Below, piece by piece: positions 16,952 through 25,692 of a DNA stretch of 64,000 bases. The notes below the pieces were generated by a model, which worked only from the letters and a program-made list of their open reading frames with translations, was not told where the DNA came from and made no database searches. Location: NCBI GenBank assembly GCA_027214125.1, contig JAPWHF010000012.1, positions 1 through 64,000 on the forward strand, given 5' to 3'. The translations under genes were made by a program, and so were the position numbers. Source of the DNA: Zoogloeaceae bacterium G21618-S1 (GTDB taxonomy: Bacteria > Pseudomonadota > Gammaproteobacteria > Burkholderiales > Rhodocyclaceae). Every line of letters starts with the position of its first letter. The stretch's first letter is position 1.

Positions 16952-19038
16952 GGTTCTGAGTCTGAATGAGCTAGCGCCGCAGCGCCGGCATCTGACCGCG
17001 GCTGCGTCGGGAGCGTGAGCTGCATCGTGGTGCCAACGCCGGGCGTACTTTCGACACGAATGTCGCCGCCCAGCTCTCGCAAGTATTGTCGCGCCTCGAA
17101 AACGCCGATACCCATACCGCTCGACTTGGTGGTCTGGAATGGCCGGAACAGTTGATCGCGCATGAAGTCAGACGACATGCCGCATCCGGTATCCCTGACC
17201 TCGATCAGTGCATGGGTCTCGTCAAGACGACGAAGACATGCCGTTACCATACCATCGTCGCCGGTGGCGTCGAGGGCATTTTGCACGATATGCCCCACGA
17301 CACGTTCAAGTCGTTCGGCGTTCGCACGCACATGAACGGGAGCCGATTCGACATTGACCGAAACGGCGGGTTGAAGGTGGGCCCTCTGCTTCCGGATCCG
17401 CTCCAGCAACTGCCCCAGATCGACTTGCCGATCCCGTTCGATGGCGGTCTTTTTCTGGAGCTGCTGCATCAAGTCGCGCATCTTCTGTTCGACATGCGCC
17501 ACGGTTTCGAGCATGTCAGCCTGAAACTCGGGATTATCCTTGTACCGTTCGGCGTTCTTGAGCATCAGCGACATCTGGGCGACCAGGTTTTTCAAATCAT
17601 GCACGACAAACGCCGACATCCGGTTGAACGCATCAAACTTGCGCGCCTCGATCAAGGCTTCAGCCGCCTGCATGCGGGCCAGATAGCTCGCCGCCTGACG
17701 CTGGGCGCTCTTGAGCAGGTCGAGCACCTCCCAGTTGATATCGACCGGCGTGCGCGGTGCGAGCAGCACGACGAACCCGATCAGCGTTTCGCCCGCGGTC
17801 AGCGGTACAACCAGCCAGCCGTCCTCCAATTCGGACAGCCAGCGCGGCGGGGTCAATTCGCCGTAGGTCTTGGGGCGCATTCGATATTCTTCAAGATTGA
17901 AGACCCAGCCCTCGTCGGCCAGAAAACGGCACAAAGGCGCATCGGCCGACTCCTCGATCGACGATTCGGCCATATTGAGCCGCGCCCGCATCACGAAACG
18001 CCCCTGCCCGTCGTCGAGCCACAAGCCGCCGCCCGAGCTCTCCACCAGATCGGCCAGTGCACGAATTGTCGTCTGCCCAAGATCCTGATGGTCCCCGTGG
18101 GTCGATAGCGCACGGGTAAACTTCAGCCACTCGATGCGGTAGTCGTAGCGGTAGGGAAACAAATGCTTGTTGAGCCAGACCCGCAATCGCGCCCGCTGAG
18201 TGCCCGACACTGCGACGACCCCCAACAGCAACAGCGCGGCAAAAAACAGGGTGACCTGAAGCGCCCGCCCCCAGTCGCCCCCGAAATAGCGCACGTAATA
18301 GCCCGCAGCGGCCACCAGTAACAGATACAAGCCCGACGCCGCCAGCGCCGTGGAGTGGAACACCATTTCCCGCGACACCGACAGCCGGATCGCCCAGCCC
18401 GGTACACGCGATGCGGATATGGCAATCAGCGGCAAGACCAGCGCATGGGCCAGGCCTCGAATACTCCAGATATCGCGATCAATGGCACCAAACAGGAAGG
18501 CGTCGGCAAACAGGTAGAGATCGAAGACCGCGGACGCGGCCATGGCCAGACAAAAGGGCTTGAGCCCCCAGCGGGACGCCGACGGCAACAGTCGATAGAG
18601 CTGCTCGACCAATACCAGCGCATACACCGCCGCCACGAGATGGAGAAAAATGAGGGCGCGCTGCGGGTCAATCGGCCAAGGCAGATTCAGCACCGTCATC
18701 AAGGCTGTCAGAAGGCGCAGCGCCACTACGACCACCGCAAACCGGGCCGGCCAGGCGCGACGGCTACCGTCAATCTGATGGATCAGGCCGACTACGAACG
18801 CGAGCCAGGCCGCGTCACGCGCTACCGACAAAAAAGCGGCCGCAACACCAGCAAGGCCCACACCGGAAATCATGGCCGCATTGGCAACGCACCACGCCGC
18901 GCTGACCCCGACCGCCAGCAGCAAGCGGCCGCCGGCCCCTTGTCCCCGCCAGGCCGCCGCGAGATACACGCCGAACAGCCCGAACGCCGCGGCAGCCAGG
19001 GCATAACCCCAAACTGCCACGCTCGTCAGTTCAAGCAT
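16948..19038 (-). CDS. prsK: PrsK, membrane histidine kinase of the PEP-CTERM system
   Basis: 696-aa sensor kinase. The N-terminal half has about eight membrane helices (to about residue 280), then a GAF domain (about 310-460), then the dimerisation/phospho-acceptor region FVVHDLKNLVAQ with His480 and a C-terminal HATPase (NALDATGD, RDTGCGMS, GMGIGVFEARQY). This architecture is the hallmark of PrsK. It lies 47 bp after the sugar transferase gene and is coupled to prsR. The signal sensed is unknown. Confidence 0.94.
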   Translation of the reverse strand: MLELTSVAVWGYALAAAAFGLFGVYLAAAWRGQGAGGRLLLAVGVSAAWCVANAAMISGVGLAGVAAAFLSVARDAAWLAFVVGLIHQIDGSRRAWPARFAVVVVALRLLTALMTVLNLPWPIDPQRALIFLHLVAAVYALVLVEQLYRLLPSASRWGLKPFCLAMAASAVFDLYLFADAFLFGAIDRDIWSIRGLAHALVLPLIAISASRVPGWAIRLSVSREMVFHSTALAASGLYLLLVAAAGYYVRYFGGDWGRALQVTLFFAALLLLGVVAVSGTQRARLRVWLNKHLFPYRYDYRIEWLKFTRALSTHGDHQDLGQTTIRALADLVESSGGGLWLDDGQGRFVMRARLNMAESSIEESADAPLCRFLADEGWVFNLEEYRMRPKTYGELTPPRWLSELEDGWLVVPLTAGETLIGFVVLLAPRTPVDINWEVLDLLKSAQRQAASYLARMQAAEALIEARKFDAFNRMSAFVVHDLKNLVAQMSLMLKNAERYKDNPEFQADMLETVAHVEQKMRDLMQQLQKKTAIERDRQVDLGQLLERIRKQRAHLQPAVSVNVESAPVHVRANAERLERVVGHIVQNALDATGDDGMVTACLRRLDETHALIEVRDTGCGMSSDFMRDQLFRPFQTTKSSGMGIGVFEARQYLRELGGDIRVESTPGVGTTMQLTLPTQPRSDAGAAALAHSDSEP

Positions 19039-19085
19039 CTCGAATCACCTTGGCCAGAGATCCGGCCGGAAGAATCAGGCGCGCC

Positions 19086-20471
19086 CTACTGCGCACCTTC
19101 GCCGGTAAGCACTACACGCACGGTTTCAGCGAGGACAACGATGTCCAGCAGCAGCGTGTGGTTCTTGACGTAGTACAGATCGTACTGGAGTTTCTGCACG
19201 GCATCATCTACCGACGCGCCGTATTGATAGCGGACCTGCGCCCATCCGGTCACGCCGGGTTTCACGCAGTGACGCACCGCGTAGAACGGAATCTCGGCCG
19301 TCAGTTGATCGACAAAGAACGGCCGCTCGGGACGGGGGCCAACCAGACTCATTTCGCCCATAAAGACATTGAACAGCTGCGGCAATTCATCGATGCGCAG
19401 CTTGCGGATCAAGCGGCCGATCCGGGTCACGCGCGAGTCATTCGACTGGGCCCAGCGCGGCTTGCCGTCCTTTTCTGCGTCGGTGCCCATGCTGCGGAAC
19501 TTGATCACTTTGAACTGGCGACCGTTCTGTCCGACGCGCAGCTGGCGATAAAACACCGGACCGCCGTCTTCGAGCAAGATGAGCAGCGCCGCCAGCAGCA
19601 TCACCGGGATTGCCAGGATCAACAACACCAGGGACGCGACCAGATCGAAGCAGCGCTTGACCAAGGTGCGAAGAAAACCCTGACGAAAGCCGTCGCCAAA
19701 AATCAGCCAGCTGGCTTTCAGCGTATCAAGGCGCACCTGACCACGCACACGCTCGTAGAAGGTCGATAAGTCGTAGACCTTGACGCCACGCATCTTGCAG
19801 TCGAGCAACTCACGCAGGGGCAGCACCCCACCCCGGCGCTCACGCACAGCGACGATGACTTCATTCACCCCGAGCTCGTCGACCACGTCGACCACCGCGC
19901 CGCGATTGCTCAGAATCTGATCAGGCGCAACCGCACGCTCATCTTCATCGCCGGTAGGCAAAAAACCAACAAATCTCAGTCCGCGCGAAGCCGGATCACG
20001 CAGCACCCGCTCGACCGACTCGGCCTCACTGCCGGTTCCCAGGACCAGCACCCGGCGCGACATGAAAGCCCCAAGCCGCCCACGATTGGCAAACCCGCGC
20101 ATCACCAAGATCAACCCCAACAAGAGGATCACAGACACTTCCGCCGCCTCGGAGGCAAACTCCCCCCAGGGCAGCACGCGAAACACACCATAGGCCACTG
20201 GAATACTGACGATCACACCAACCAGAACGCGCGCCAACACATCCTTCAATTGCCGACCCGCAACAGGCCGGTAGAAACCGGTGATGGTGTTGAGCACGAT
20301 CATGGCGATCGCGAAGAGTAGCGCCGACGGCAGAATGATACGCCACGACTCGAGACCGACATCGGGCTGCAACACAATGGCAGCAACGACCCCCGCGAAC
20401 AATAGGAACGCGTCAAAGATGATTTGATATAGGGTCGTGGCGGGAAAATAATGGCTGAACACTTTGAGCAT
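19086..20471 (-). CDS. Undecaprenyl-phosphate sugar transferase (TIGR03013-type, EpsB-like)
   Basis: 461-aa polyprenol-phosphate hexose-1-phosphate transferase that starts polysaccharide repeat-unit synthesis on the inner membrane. It has four N-terminal helices, a CoA-binding-like middle domain (VLVLGTGSEAESVERVL), a fifth helix and the C-terminal catalytic bacterial sugar transferase domain (FKVIKFRSMGTDAEKDG, RKLRIDELPQLFNV, EMSLVGPRPERP). The ATG at 20471 has SD GGAGAGGA; the longer frame to 20618 has no conserved content. It heads the operon. The TIGR03013 subfamily is characteristic of XrtA/PEP-CTERM loci, although no exosortase gene lies in the window. Confidence 0.9.
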   Translation of the reverse strand: MLKVFSHYFPATTLYQIIFDAFLLFAGVVAAIVLQPDVGLESWRIILPSALLFAIAMIVLNTITGFYRPVAGRQLKDVLARVLVGVIVSIPVAYGVFRVLPWGEFASEAAEVSVILLLGLILVMRGFANRGRLGAFMSRRVLVLGTGSEAESVERVLRDPASRGLRFVGFLPTGDEDERAVAPDQILSNRGAVVDVVDELGVNEVIVAVRERRGGVLPLRELLDCKMRGVKVYDLSTFYERVRGQVRLDTLKASWLIFGDGFRQGFLRTLVKRCFDLVASLVLLILAIPVMLLAALLILLEDGGPVFYRQLRVGQNGRQFKVIKFRSMGTDAEKDGKPRWAQSNDSRVTRIGRLIRKLRIDELPQLFNVFMGEMSLVGPRPERPFFVDQLTAEIPFYAVRHCVKPGVTGWAQVRYQYGASVDDAVQKLQYDLYYVKNHTLLLDIVVLAETVRVVLTGEGAQ

Positions 20472-20597
20472 GATTCGTCCTCTCCGGTCCACCCTGCGCT
20501 CACATGGTGCGAGGCGCGGTAGAAACCTGATACGGACTGAACAATACCCGAGCCCGGAAGAACAATGCGTGAACCACATCACGCAAGACGCTGCCAT

Positions 20598-20633
20598 AAA
20601 AAAGCGCCGACCGGCCAAAGACCGTCGACGCGC
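20598..20633 (-). terminator. Intrinsic terminator downstream of nirN
   Basis: Read on the minus strand, an imperfect GC-rich hairpin (20604-20633; arms GCGCCGACCGG and CCGTCGACGCG) is followed by TTTTTT (20603-20598). It lies 42 bp after the nirN stop and about 130 bp before the sugar transferase start, so it separates the nirJN unit from the exopolysaccharide operon. The remaining 203-bp gap should hold the promoter of that operon, but I see no clear -10/-35 or -24/-12. Confidence 0.55.
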
Positions 20634-20674
20634 CTCGAAACCCGCTCAGCACATGGCTTTGCGGGCCGTCACGC

Positions 20675-22234
20675 TCAGTGGCTGGTTCCTGATGAGCGTG
20701 TGATTTTGTTGTAGAGATTGTACTTGCCCACCGGGCGGCGGGCCGGCAAGCGCTTCACCTCTTTAAGCGTAACCGCGTCATAGACGATCAAGGCGCCGTC
20801 GTCCTCCCACAGGCTGGCAATCGCGTAGCGTCCGTCGCGGGTAAATTCGATGTGCGCCAGCGTCTTGCCCGGCTCGGGCCTGAGCTGTGCGACAACCTCC
20901 AGGGTTTCCTTGTCGATCACCTGCAAAGTGTCGTGCGCGGTCGGGCTCATCATCGAATCCGTCCAGGCGTAGCGCGAGTTTTCATGGCTGCGCATGAAAA
21001 ACCCGGGGCCGAGTGTCTTGATCTCCTTGACGACCGACCAGTCCTTCACGTCGATCACCGTGATCTTCCCATCCTCAAGGTTGGGCGATGCCATCACAGT
21101 GCGTCCCTGCCATTCCCAGGTAATGCCCGACCCCAGGTGCGGCATGCCACCCAGATCCAGGTCGGCAATCTTCTTGCGAACATCCAGATGTACCACCTGC
21201 CCCTTCTTGCCGGCTCGAGTAGCACCGATCAACTCGGAGTAGTCCTGCGTGAAGAAAAAGTCGTCCAGGATGTCGGCCAGCGGTGTACGTCGCGGATTGA
21301 GGTAGCCGCGCAGAAAGGCACCTTCTTTGTATTTGAAGTCATGAATCAGGCCCACCGGGATATCCTCCACGGTCGGGTCGTAGCTGATCTCCCACACTTC
21401 GGGCACATCCTTGAGCGCGGCCACAAAACTCTTGCGTGGTGCCGCATCGTAGACGGCCGACACACGGGACGACCTCGTCCCTTCCTTATCGGTGACATCG
21501 ATCACCTTGATCATGTTCAGGTCGCTATCGAGCAAGACCAGCGAATGTGGCAGATAGTTGGCCACGGCCACCACCTTGCCGTCGGACGACACCGCCAGGT
21601 TGCGTGTATTGATGCCGGCGCGCACTTCGGCCACCAGCGTGAGGTTCCAGATGTCGTACTTCGACACCCAGCCATCGCGCGAGGCGAAGTACACAAACCG
21701 CCCTTCGGGACTGAACTTGGGGCCGCCGTGCAGCGCGAAACGCGACGGGAAGCGGTGAATGCGCTCCAGCTTGTCGCCATCGAGAATCGACACATGGTGG
21801 TCACCGGCCTCGACCACGATGAACAGATTCATCAGGTCGGCCTCGAACTTTGCCTTGGCCGGCAATGTGGCCACATCCGCATGCACGATCCGCGATGCCA
21901 CGATCTGCTCGACATCCCATTTCGGCGGCGTCGGCGTCGGCTGGTAGATCAAGGCCACCAGGGCGTCGATCTGTGCCTCGTCGAGCGTCGCACCAAAAGC
22001 CGGCATCTGGGTCGCGGCGCGACCATTGACCACCACCTCACGCGCCGCCTTCTTGCGCAAACGAGACAGATTGTCCGGCAGCAGCGCCGGCCCCATCGCA
22101 CCGAGTCGATCCACACCATGGCAACTGGCGCAATGCTGGGCAAACAAGGCCGTCGCATCGGCGGGTGCCGCTGACGCATGACTGACAAACAAGGACACCC
22201 CAAGCAGGATGATGACGTGAATCAAAGTGTACAT
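20675..22234 (-). CDS. nirN: NirN, c-type cytochrome with d1-type beta-propeller (heme d1 biosynthesis)
   Basis: 519-aa periplasmic protein with signal peptide at 1-22, an N-terminal cytochrome c domain with CASCH (35-39) and ligand Met in ATQMPAF, and a C-terminal eight-bladed d1-binding propeller (about 140-510), a NirS paralogue. In heme d1 synthesis NirN (dihydro-heme d1 dehydrogenase) introduces the last double bond and can hand d1 to NirS. It starts 7 bp after the nirJ stop. The C-terminus KYNLYNKI resembles the NirS end KFNLYNTQ. Similarity to NirS is along the full length, but the nirS gene itself is at 30-31.7 kb. Confidence 0.9.
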   Translation of the reverse strand: MYTLIHVIILLGVSLFVSHASAAPADATALFAQHCASCHGVDRLGAMGPALLPDNLSRLRKKAAREVVVNGRAATQMPAFGATLDEAQIDALVALIYQPTPTPPKWDVEQIVASRIVHADVATLPAKAKFEADLMNLFIVVEAGDHHVSILDGDKLERIHRFPSRFALHGGPKFSPEGRFVYFASRDGWVSKYDIWNLTLVAEVRAGINTRNLAVSSDGKVVAVANYLPHSLVLLDSDLNMIKVIDVTDKEGTRSSRVSAVYDAAPRKSFVAALKDVPEVWEISYDPTVEDIPVGLIHDFKYKEGAFLRGYLNPRRTPLADILDDFFFTQDYSELIGATRAGKKGQVVHLDVRKKIADLDLGGMPHLGSGITWEWQGRTVMASPNLEDGKITVIDVKDWSVVKEIKTLGPGFFMRSHENSRYAWTDSMMSPTAHDTLQVIDKETLEVVAQLRPEPGKTLAHIEFTRDGRYAIASLWEDDGALIVYDAVTLKEVKRLPARRPVGKYNLYNKITRSSGTSH

Positions 22235-22241
22235 GGCGAAC

Positions 22242-23441
22242 TCAGGCGCGACGGCGCTCGAAGGGTGTGACGGTCAGACGCGGTCGAACGGCGTCATCGG
22301 GGTTCACGCCGATTTCCGCATCATCCAGATAGCAGGCGGGATCTTCTTCCCACGGATCGCCACTCGTTTGCTGAGCCCGCACCCGCGTATTGCCACCGCA
22401 GATATCGAAGTGCGCACAGGCGCCGCAACGCCCCTTGACCTGCCGCGGCCGGGCCTTGAGGCCCGCCATGAGCGGGTCGGAGGTGTCGGACCAGATCTCC
22501 GAGAACGGCCGCTTGCGCACATTGCCAATGGTGTGGTGCCACCACATGGTGTCGGGGTGCACATTGCCGAGGTTATCGATGTTGGCCACATTGACGCCGC
22601 TGGCGTTGCCGCCCCACTGCACGAGCTTGGCGCGGATGTGTTCTGCCTTGTCGGGGAAGCGCCGTGCCACCCACTGATAGAAATACACCCCGTCCGCGTC
22701 GTTGTTGCCCGTGGTGAATTCGCGCACGCGACCGGTTTTAACGTCGTCCAGACAGGTCTCGAACAACAAGTCCATCGCCCAACGGGTGAGCTGATGCTGC
22801 GCGTCGTCCTTGCGGTTCTTGTTGCCGCGCCCCGCGTAGTTCAGGTGCGAGAAATAGAACCGGTCGATACCTTCGTCGGCCACCAGTTGCAGCAAGGCGG
22901 GCAGATCGGCCGCGTTATCCTGCGTCATGGTGAAGCGCACACCCACCTTGAGACCGCGATCACGACACAGACGAATACCCGCCAGCGACGCCTCGAACGC
23001 ACCTTTCATGCGGCGAAACTCATCGTGCGTATCGCGAATGCCATCCAGACTGACACCCACGTAGTCGTAATCGATCTCGGCGATCTGATCGATGTTCTCA
23101 TCGGTGATCAGCGTGCCGTTGGACGACAGCGCCGTGTAGAAGCCCATGGATTTGGAACGGCGGGAGATGTCAAAGATATCGGGGCGCAGCAGCGGCTCGC
23201 CGCCGGACAGGATCAACACCGGCACCCGGTAGGCCTTGAGGTTGTCCATCACCGAAAAGACGTCCTGGGTGTCGAGCTCGCCCGGGAAATTGGTGTCGGC
23301 GGAGATCGAGTAGCAGTGTTTGCAGGTCAGATTGCAGCGCCGGATCAGGTTCCAGATCACCACCGGACCGGGCAGGTCACGCCGAGGCCCCACGGGCGTG
23401 GGGTGCTCAAGTTCATGCATGTATTGCGACAGTCGGAACAT
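22242..23441 (-). CDS. nirJ: NirJ, radical SAM heme d1 biosynthesis protein
   Basis: 399-aa radical SAM/SPASM-type enzyme. The [4Fe-4S] SAM motif is CNLTCKHC (Cys36, 40, 43), and a C-terminal cysteine cluster (CGACAHFDICGG ... DPACYL) supports an auxiliary Fe-S centre. NirJ replaces two propionates of didecarboxysiroheme with oxo groups. The ATG at 23441 fits the family N-terminus (MFRLSQYMHELE); the upstream in-frame extension is not conserved. It has an FNR-type box centred 65 bp upstream, separate from the nirCFDLGH unit. Confidence 0.95.
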   Translation of the reverse strand: MFRLSQYMHELEHPTPVGPRRDLPGPVVIWNLIRRCNLTCKHCYSISADTNFPGELDTQDVFSVMDNLKAYRVPVLILSGGEPLLRPDIFDISRRSKSMGFYTALSSNGTLITDENIDQIAEIDYDYVGVSLDGIRDTHDEFRRMKGAFEASLAGIRLCRDRGLKVGVRFTMTQDNAADLPALLQLVADEGIDRFYFSHLNYAGRGNKNRKDDAQHQLTRWAMDLLFETCLDDVKTGRVREFTTGNNDADGVYFYQWVARRFPDKAEHIRAKLVQWGGNASGVNVANIDNLGNVHPDTMWWHHTIGNVRKRPFSEIWSDTSDPLMAGLKARPRQVKGRCGACAHFDICGGNTRVRAQQTSGDPWEEDPACYLDDAEIGVNPDDAVRPRLTVTPFERRRA

Positions 23442-23498
23442 CGGTGTGACTCCAATTGCAGGCTTCGGCCATTCTTGCCCGCCCCCCTCTGTCCTGCG

Positions 23499-23512
23499 TT
23501 GATTGCGGTCAA
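23499..23512. promoter_or_regulatory. FNR/DNR-type box between nirJ and the HD-GYP gene
   Basis: TTGATTGCGGTCAA matches the FNR/DNR consensus TTGAT-N4-ATCAA at 9 of 10 conserved positions. Its centre is about 65 bp before nirJ (minus) and about 86 bp before the HD-GYP gene (plus). It could drive nirJN and perhaps both directions. Confidence 0.7.
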
Positions 23513-23590
23513 CCGCATGGTCAGAAGCCATCAATGGTGCTACCGTGCAGCCACTCCAAACCGACACGCAACACGGGATGTCACCCCACC

Positions 23591-24724
23591 ATGGATTCAC
23601 GGCGCCTGTCGCCCATCGACCACATCGATAACACGCTGCTCGACGCTTTCGTCCAGAACGCGCTACCGGATCTGCTCACGCCGCTTCAACGCACACTGGT
23701 TGAACGCCTGCCCCATCCATGCCGGCTTGCCGTGATCTGGCTGAGCGAGGATGCCACCCGCATCGCCGCCAGCGTAGACTCGATGGGCCGCCGCAAAACA
23801 CCTGGCGAAAATGACATCTCGCATGTCATCGACAGCCCCACGCTACACCAGTGCCTGAGCCGCAATGCCACTGTGCGCTCGCCCGCCTTGAGCGATCCCC
23901 TGGTGCGCTGGGTTGCAGAAGACACCTGCGAACCTCTGCTCTGCCTGCCGCTGATACGCAATGCCGAACGCCTTGGCGCGTTGATGATCATGCAACGCGC
24001 GGGCTTCGAGACACCCGTGGCCAAACTGACCGAACTGACCAGCTGGGCACCCTTGATGGCCAGTTTGCTGGTCCACGAAATCGACGCCATTCACGGCCTC
24101 TTTGGTGCCGTACGTTTCGCGCGCGACTTCACCCTGATGCGGGACACCGAAACCGGCCAGCACCAGCTTCGCATCGGCGGCTACGCGGGCTTGCTGGCGC
24201 AGGTGATGGGCGGTGCCAACGGACTGGACGACGGTTTCGCCCAGGAAATCGCCCTCTACGCACCGCTGCACGACATCGGCAAGATCGGCATCCCGGACGA
24301 GATCCTGCTCAAGCCCGGCAAGTTTGATGAATCCGAACGTGAGCGCATGAAAGCGCATGTCACCAATGGCGCGGCACTCATCGACCGGCTGGTCGAGGAC
24401 TTCCGGCTCGAGAACAACCCCCGCGTCAATGCACTGCGGGCCGTGGTGGCCTGGCATCACGAATACATCGACGGCAGTGGCTACCCGGAAGGCCGCGCGG
24501 GCGACCAGATTCCGCTGGAGACCCGAATCATCACGGTGGCCGACATTTTCGACGCGCTCACCAACGTGCGCGCCTACAAGCAACGCTGGTCACTTGACGA
24601 AGCCTTCGAGCTGCTCCAGTCGATGTCGGGCAAGCAGTTGGATAAGGAATGCGTTCAAGCCTTTGTCAGCGAACGCAAGCAAATCACCGAGATATGGCAG
24701 CACTATGCTGCCAACGGAGCGTAA
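23591..24724 (+). CDS. GAF/HD-GYP domain protein, probable cyclic-di-GMP phosphodiesterase
   Basis: 377-aa cytoplasmic protein. A GAF-like region (about 30-165) is followed by a complete HD-GYP domain: HD in LHDIGKIGIPD (His227/Asp228), a further metal His in MKAHVTNG, and the signature HHEYIDGSGYP (289-299), then ADIFDALTNVRAY. The consensus residues for c-di-GMP hydrolysis to GMP are all present. It is the only plus-strand gene inside the nir region, divergent from nirJ across an FNR-type box and convergent with nirH. The GAF ligand is unknown; redox or NO sensing is a possibility only. Confidence 0.87.
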   Translation: MDSRRLSPIDHIDNTLLDAFVQNALPDLLTPLQRTLVERLPHPCRLAVIWLSEDATRIAASVDSMGRRKTPGENDISHVIDSPTLHQCLSRNATVRSPALSDPLVRWVAEDTCEPLLCLPLIRNAERLGALMIMQRAGFETPVAKLTELTSWAPLMASLLVHEIDAIHGLFGAVRFARDFTLMRDTETGQHQLRIGGYAGLLAQVMGGANGLDDGFAQEIALYAPLHDIGKIGIPDEILLKPGKFDESERERMKAHVTNGAALIDRLVEDFRLENNPRVNALRAVVAWHHEYIDGSGYPEGRAGDQIPLETRIITVADIFDALTNVRAYKQRWSLDEAFELLQSMSGKQLDKECVQAFVSERKQITEIWQHYAANGA

Positions 24725-24736
24725 CGAAGCGCCGGG

Positions 24737-25219
24737 TCAACCAACGAGGCGCAAGCCGGTTTTCTTCAGAATCTTCGAACTGAACAGCACATCGCGGGCG
24801 CGCACTGCCGCCCCAAGCCGCTCGGCAATCTGCTCCGCCTGCACCAACACCTCAGCGCGGTCATGGCCGTGCACCATGGCAAACAGGTTGTACGGCCAAT
24901 CCGGCATATGGCGCGGCCGCTTATAACAGTGCGTCACACACGCCATCTGCCCGACCGCCTCGCCCAGCACATCAATCTGCGCGTCATCCACATCCCACAC
25001 CGTCATGCCATTGGCCACATAACCCAAGGCATAGTGATTGGGCACGGCCCCCATACGGCGGATCACGCCGATCTCGAGCAAGCGGGCCATGCGGGCCTGC
25101 ACCTCACGGGCCGGCAAGCCGAGTGTTTCGCCCAGTGCGTCGTAGGGACGGCTCACCAGCGGCAAGCCGCTCTGGGTTGCCACAATCAGCGCGCGGTCGA
25201 TCGAATCGATCTTTTCCAT
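24737..25219 (-). CDS. nirH: NirH, siroheme decarboxylase subunit (AsnC/Lrp-like)
   Basis: 160-aa protein of the Lrp/AsnC-like siroheme decarboxylase family. It has an N-terminal helix-turn-helix-like segment (ALGETLGLPAREVQARMARL) and a C-terminal Lrp-type domain with WPYNLFAMVHGHD. With NirDL and NirG it decarboxylates siroheme to 12,18-didecarboxysiroheme. It is last in the nirC-F-DL-G-H unit, 2 bp after nirG. The conserved histidine neighbourhoods (MRRMGAVPNHYAL-type and HGHDRAEV) resemble nirDL's second half, to which it is paralogous. Confidence 0.88.
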   Translation of the reverse strand: MEKIDSIDRALIVATQSGLPLVSRPYDALGETLGLPAREVQARMARLLEIGVIRRMGAVPNHYALGYVANGMTVWDVDDAQIDVLGEAVGQMACVTHCYKRPRHMPDWPYNLFAMVHGHDRAEVLVQAEQIAERLGAAVRARDVLFSSKILKKTGLRLVG

Positions 25220-25221
25220 CC

Positions 25222-25692
25222 TCAGGCCTTGAGCTTCATTTCGACGAAGTATTCCTTCAGCTTCGGGAAGGGGTACACCGGCAGAGCTGTCTCGGCCTCG
25301 ATCCGCGCAATGGCCGCATCAATGCCACCTGGCGTTTCGGTCGCCAATACAAACCACATATTGAAGGCGTGGTCCCGGCGGTAGTTGTGTGCCACCTCGG
25401 GCAAGGCATTGACCTGCGCATTGACGGCTTCAAAGCGCGACTCCGGTACCGCCATGGCCGCCAGCACGAAGCGGCCGCCCATGCGCTCGACCTGAAACAT
25501 CGGGCCGAAACGGGTCAGTACCCGTGTGTCGAGCATCTCCTTCAATCGCTCGAGAAGCGCCGCCTCCGACATGCCCAGCGTCGCCGCGACATCCGCATAC
25601 GGCGTGTCAGTGAGCGGAAATCCGCCCTGCAAGGCATTGATGATGTTGCGATCCAGATCGGACAGGGCCACAGGGGCCTGGCGCTCAGTCAT
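25222..25692 (-). CDS. nirG: NirG, siroheme decarboxylase subunit (AsnC/Lrp-like)
   Basis: 156-aa AsnC/Lrp-like protein, homologous to the first half of NirDL (IINALQGGFPLTDTPYADVA; HAFNMWFVLATETPGGID). The start at 25692 overlaps the end of nirDL by 8 bp; upstream in-frame sequence is just the nirDL coding region read in another frame. NirG is a heme d1 pathway subunit acting with NirDL and NirH. Assignment between nirG and nirD rests on order and similarity to the first half of NirDL. Confidence 0.85.
   Translation of the reverse strand: MTERQAPVALSDLDRNIINALQGGFPLTDTPYADVAATLGMSEAALLERLKEMLDTRVLTRFGPMFQVERMGGRFVLAAMAVPESRFEAVNAQVNALPEVAHNYRRDHAFNMWFVLATETPGGIDAAIARIEAETALPVYPFPKLKEYFVEMKLKA

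Noticed and set aside
20583-20596. A sigma-54-like sequence (minus strand TGGCAGCGTCTTGC) upstream of the sugar transferase gene.
   Set aside because: The GG-to-GC spacing is one base too short for sigma-54, which tolerates little spacing change.
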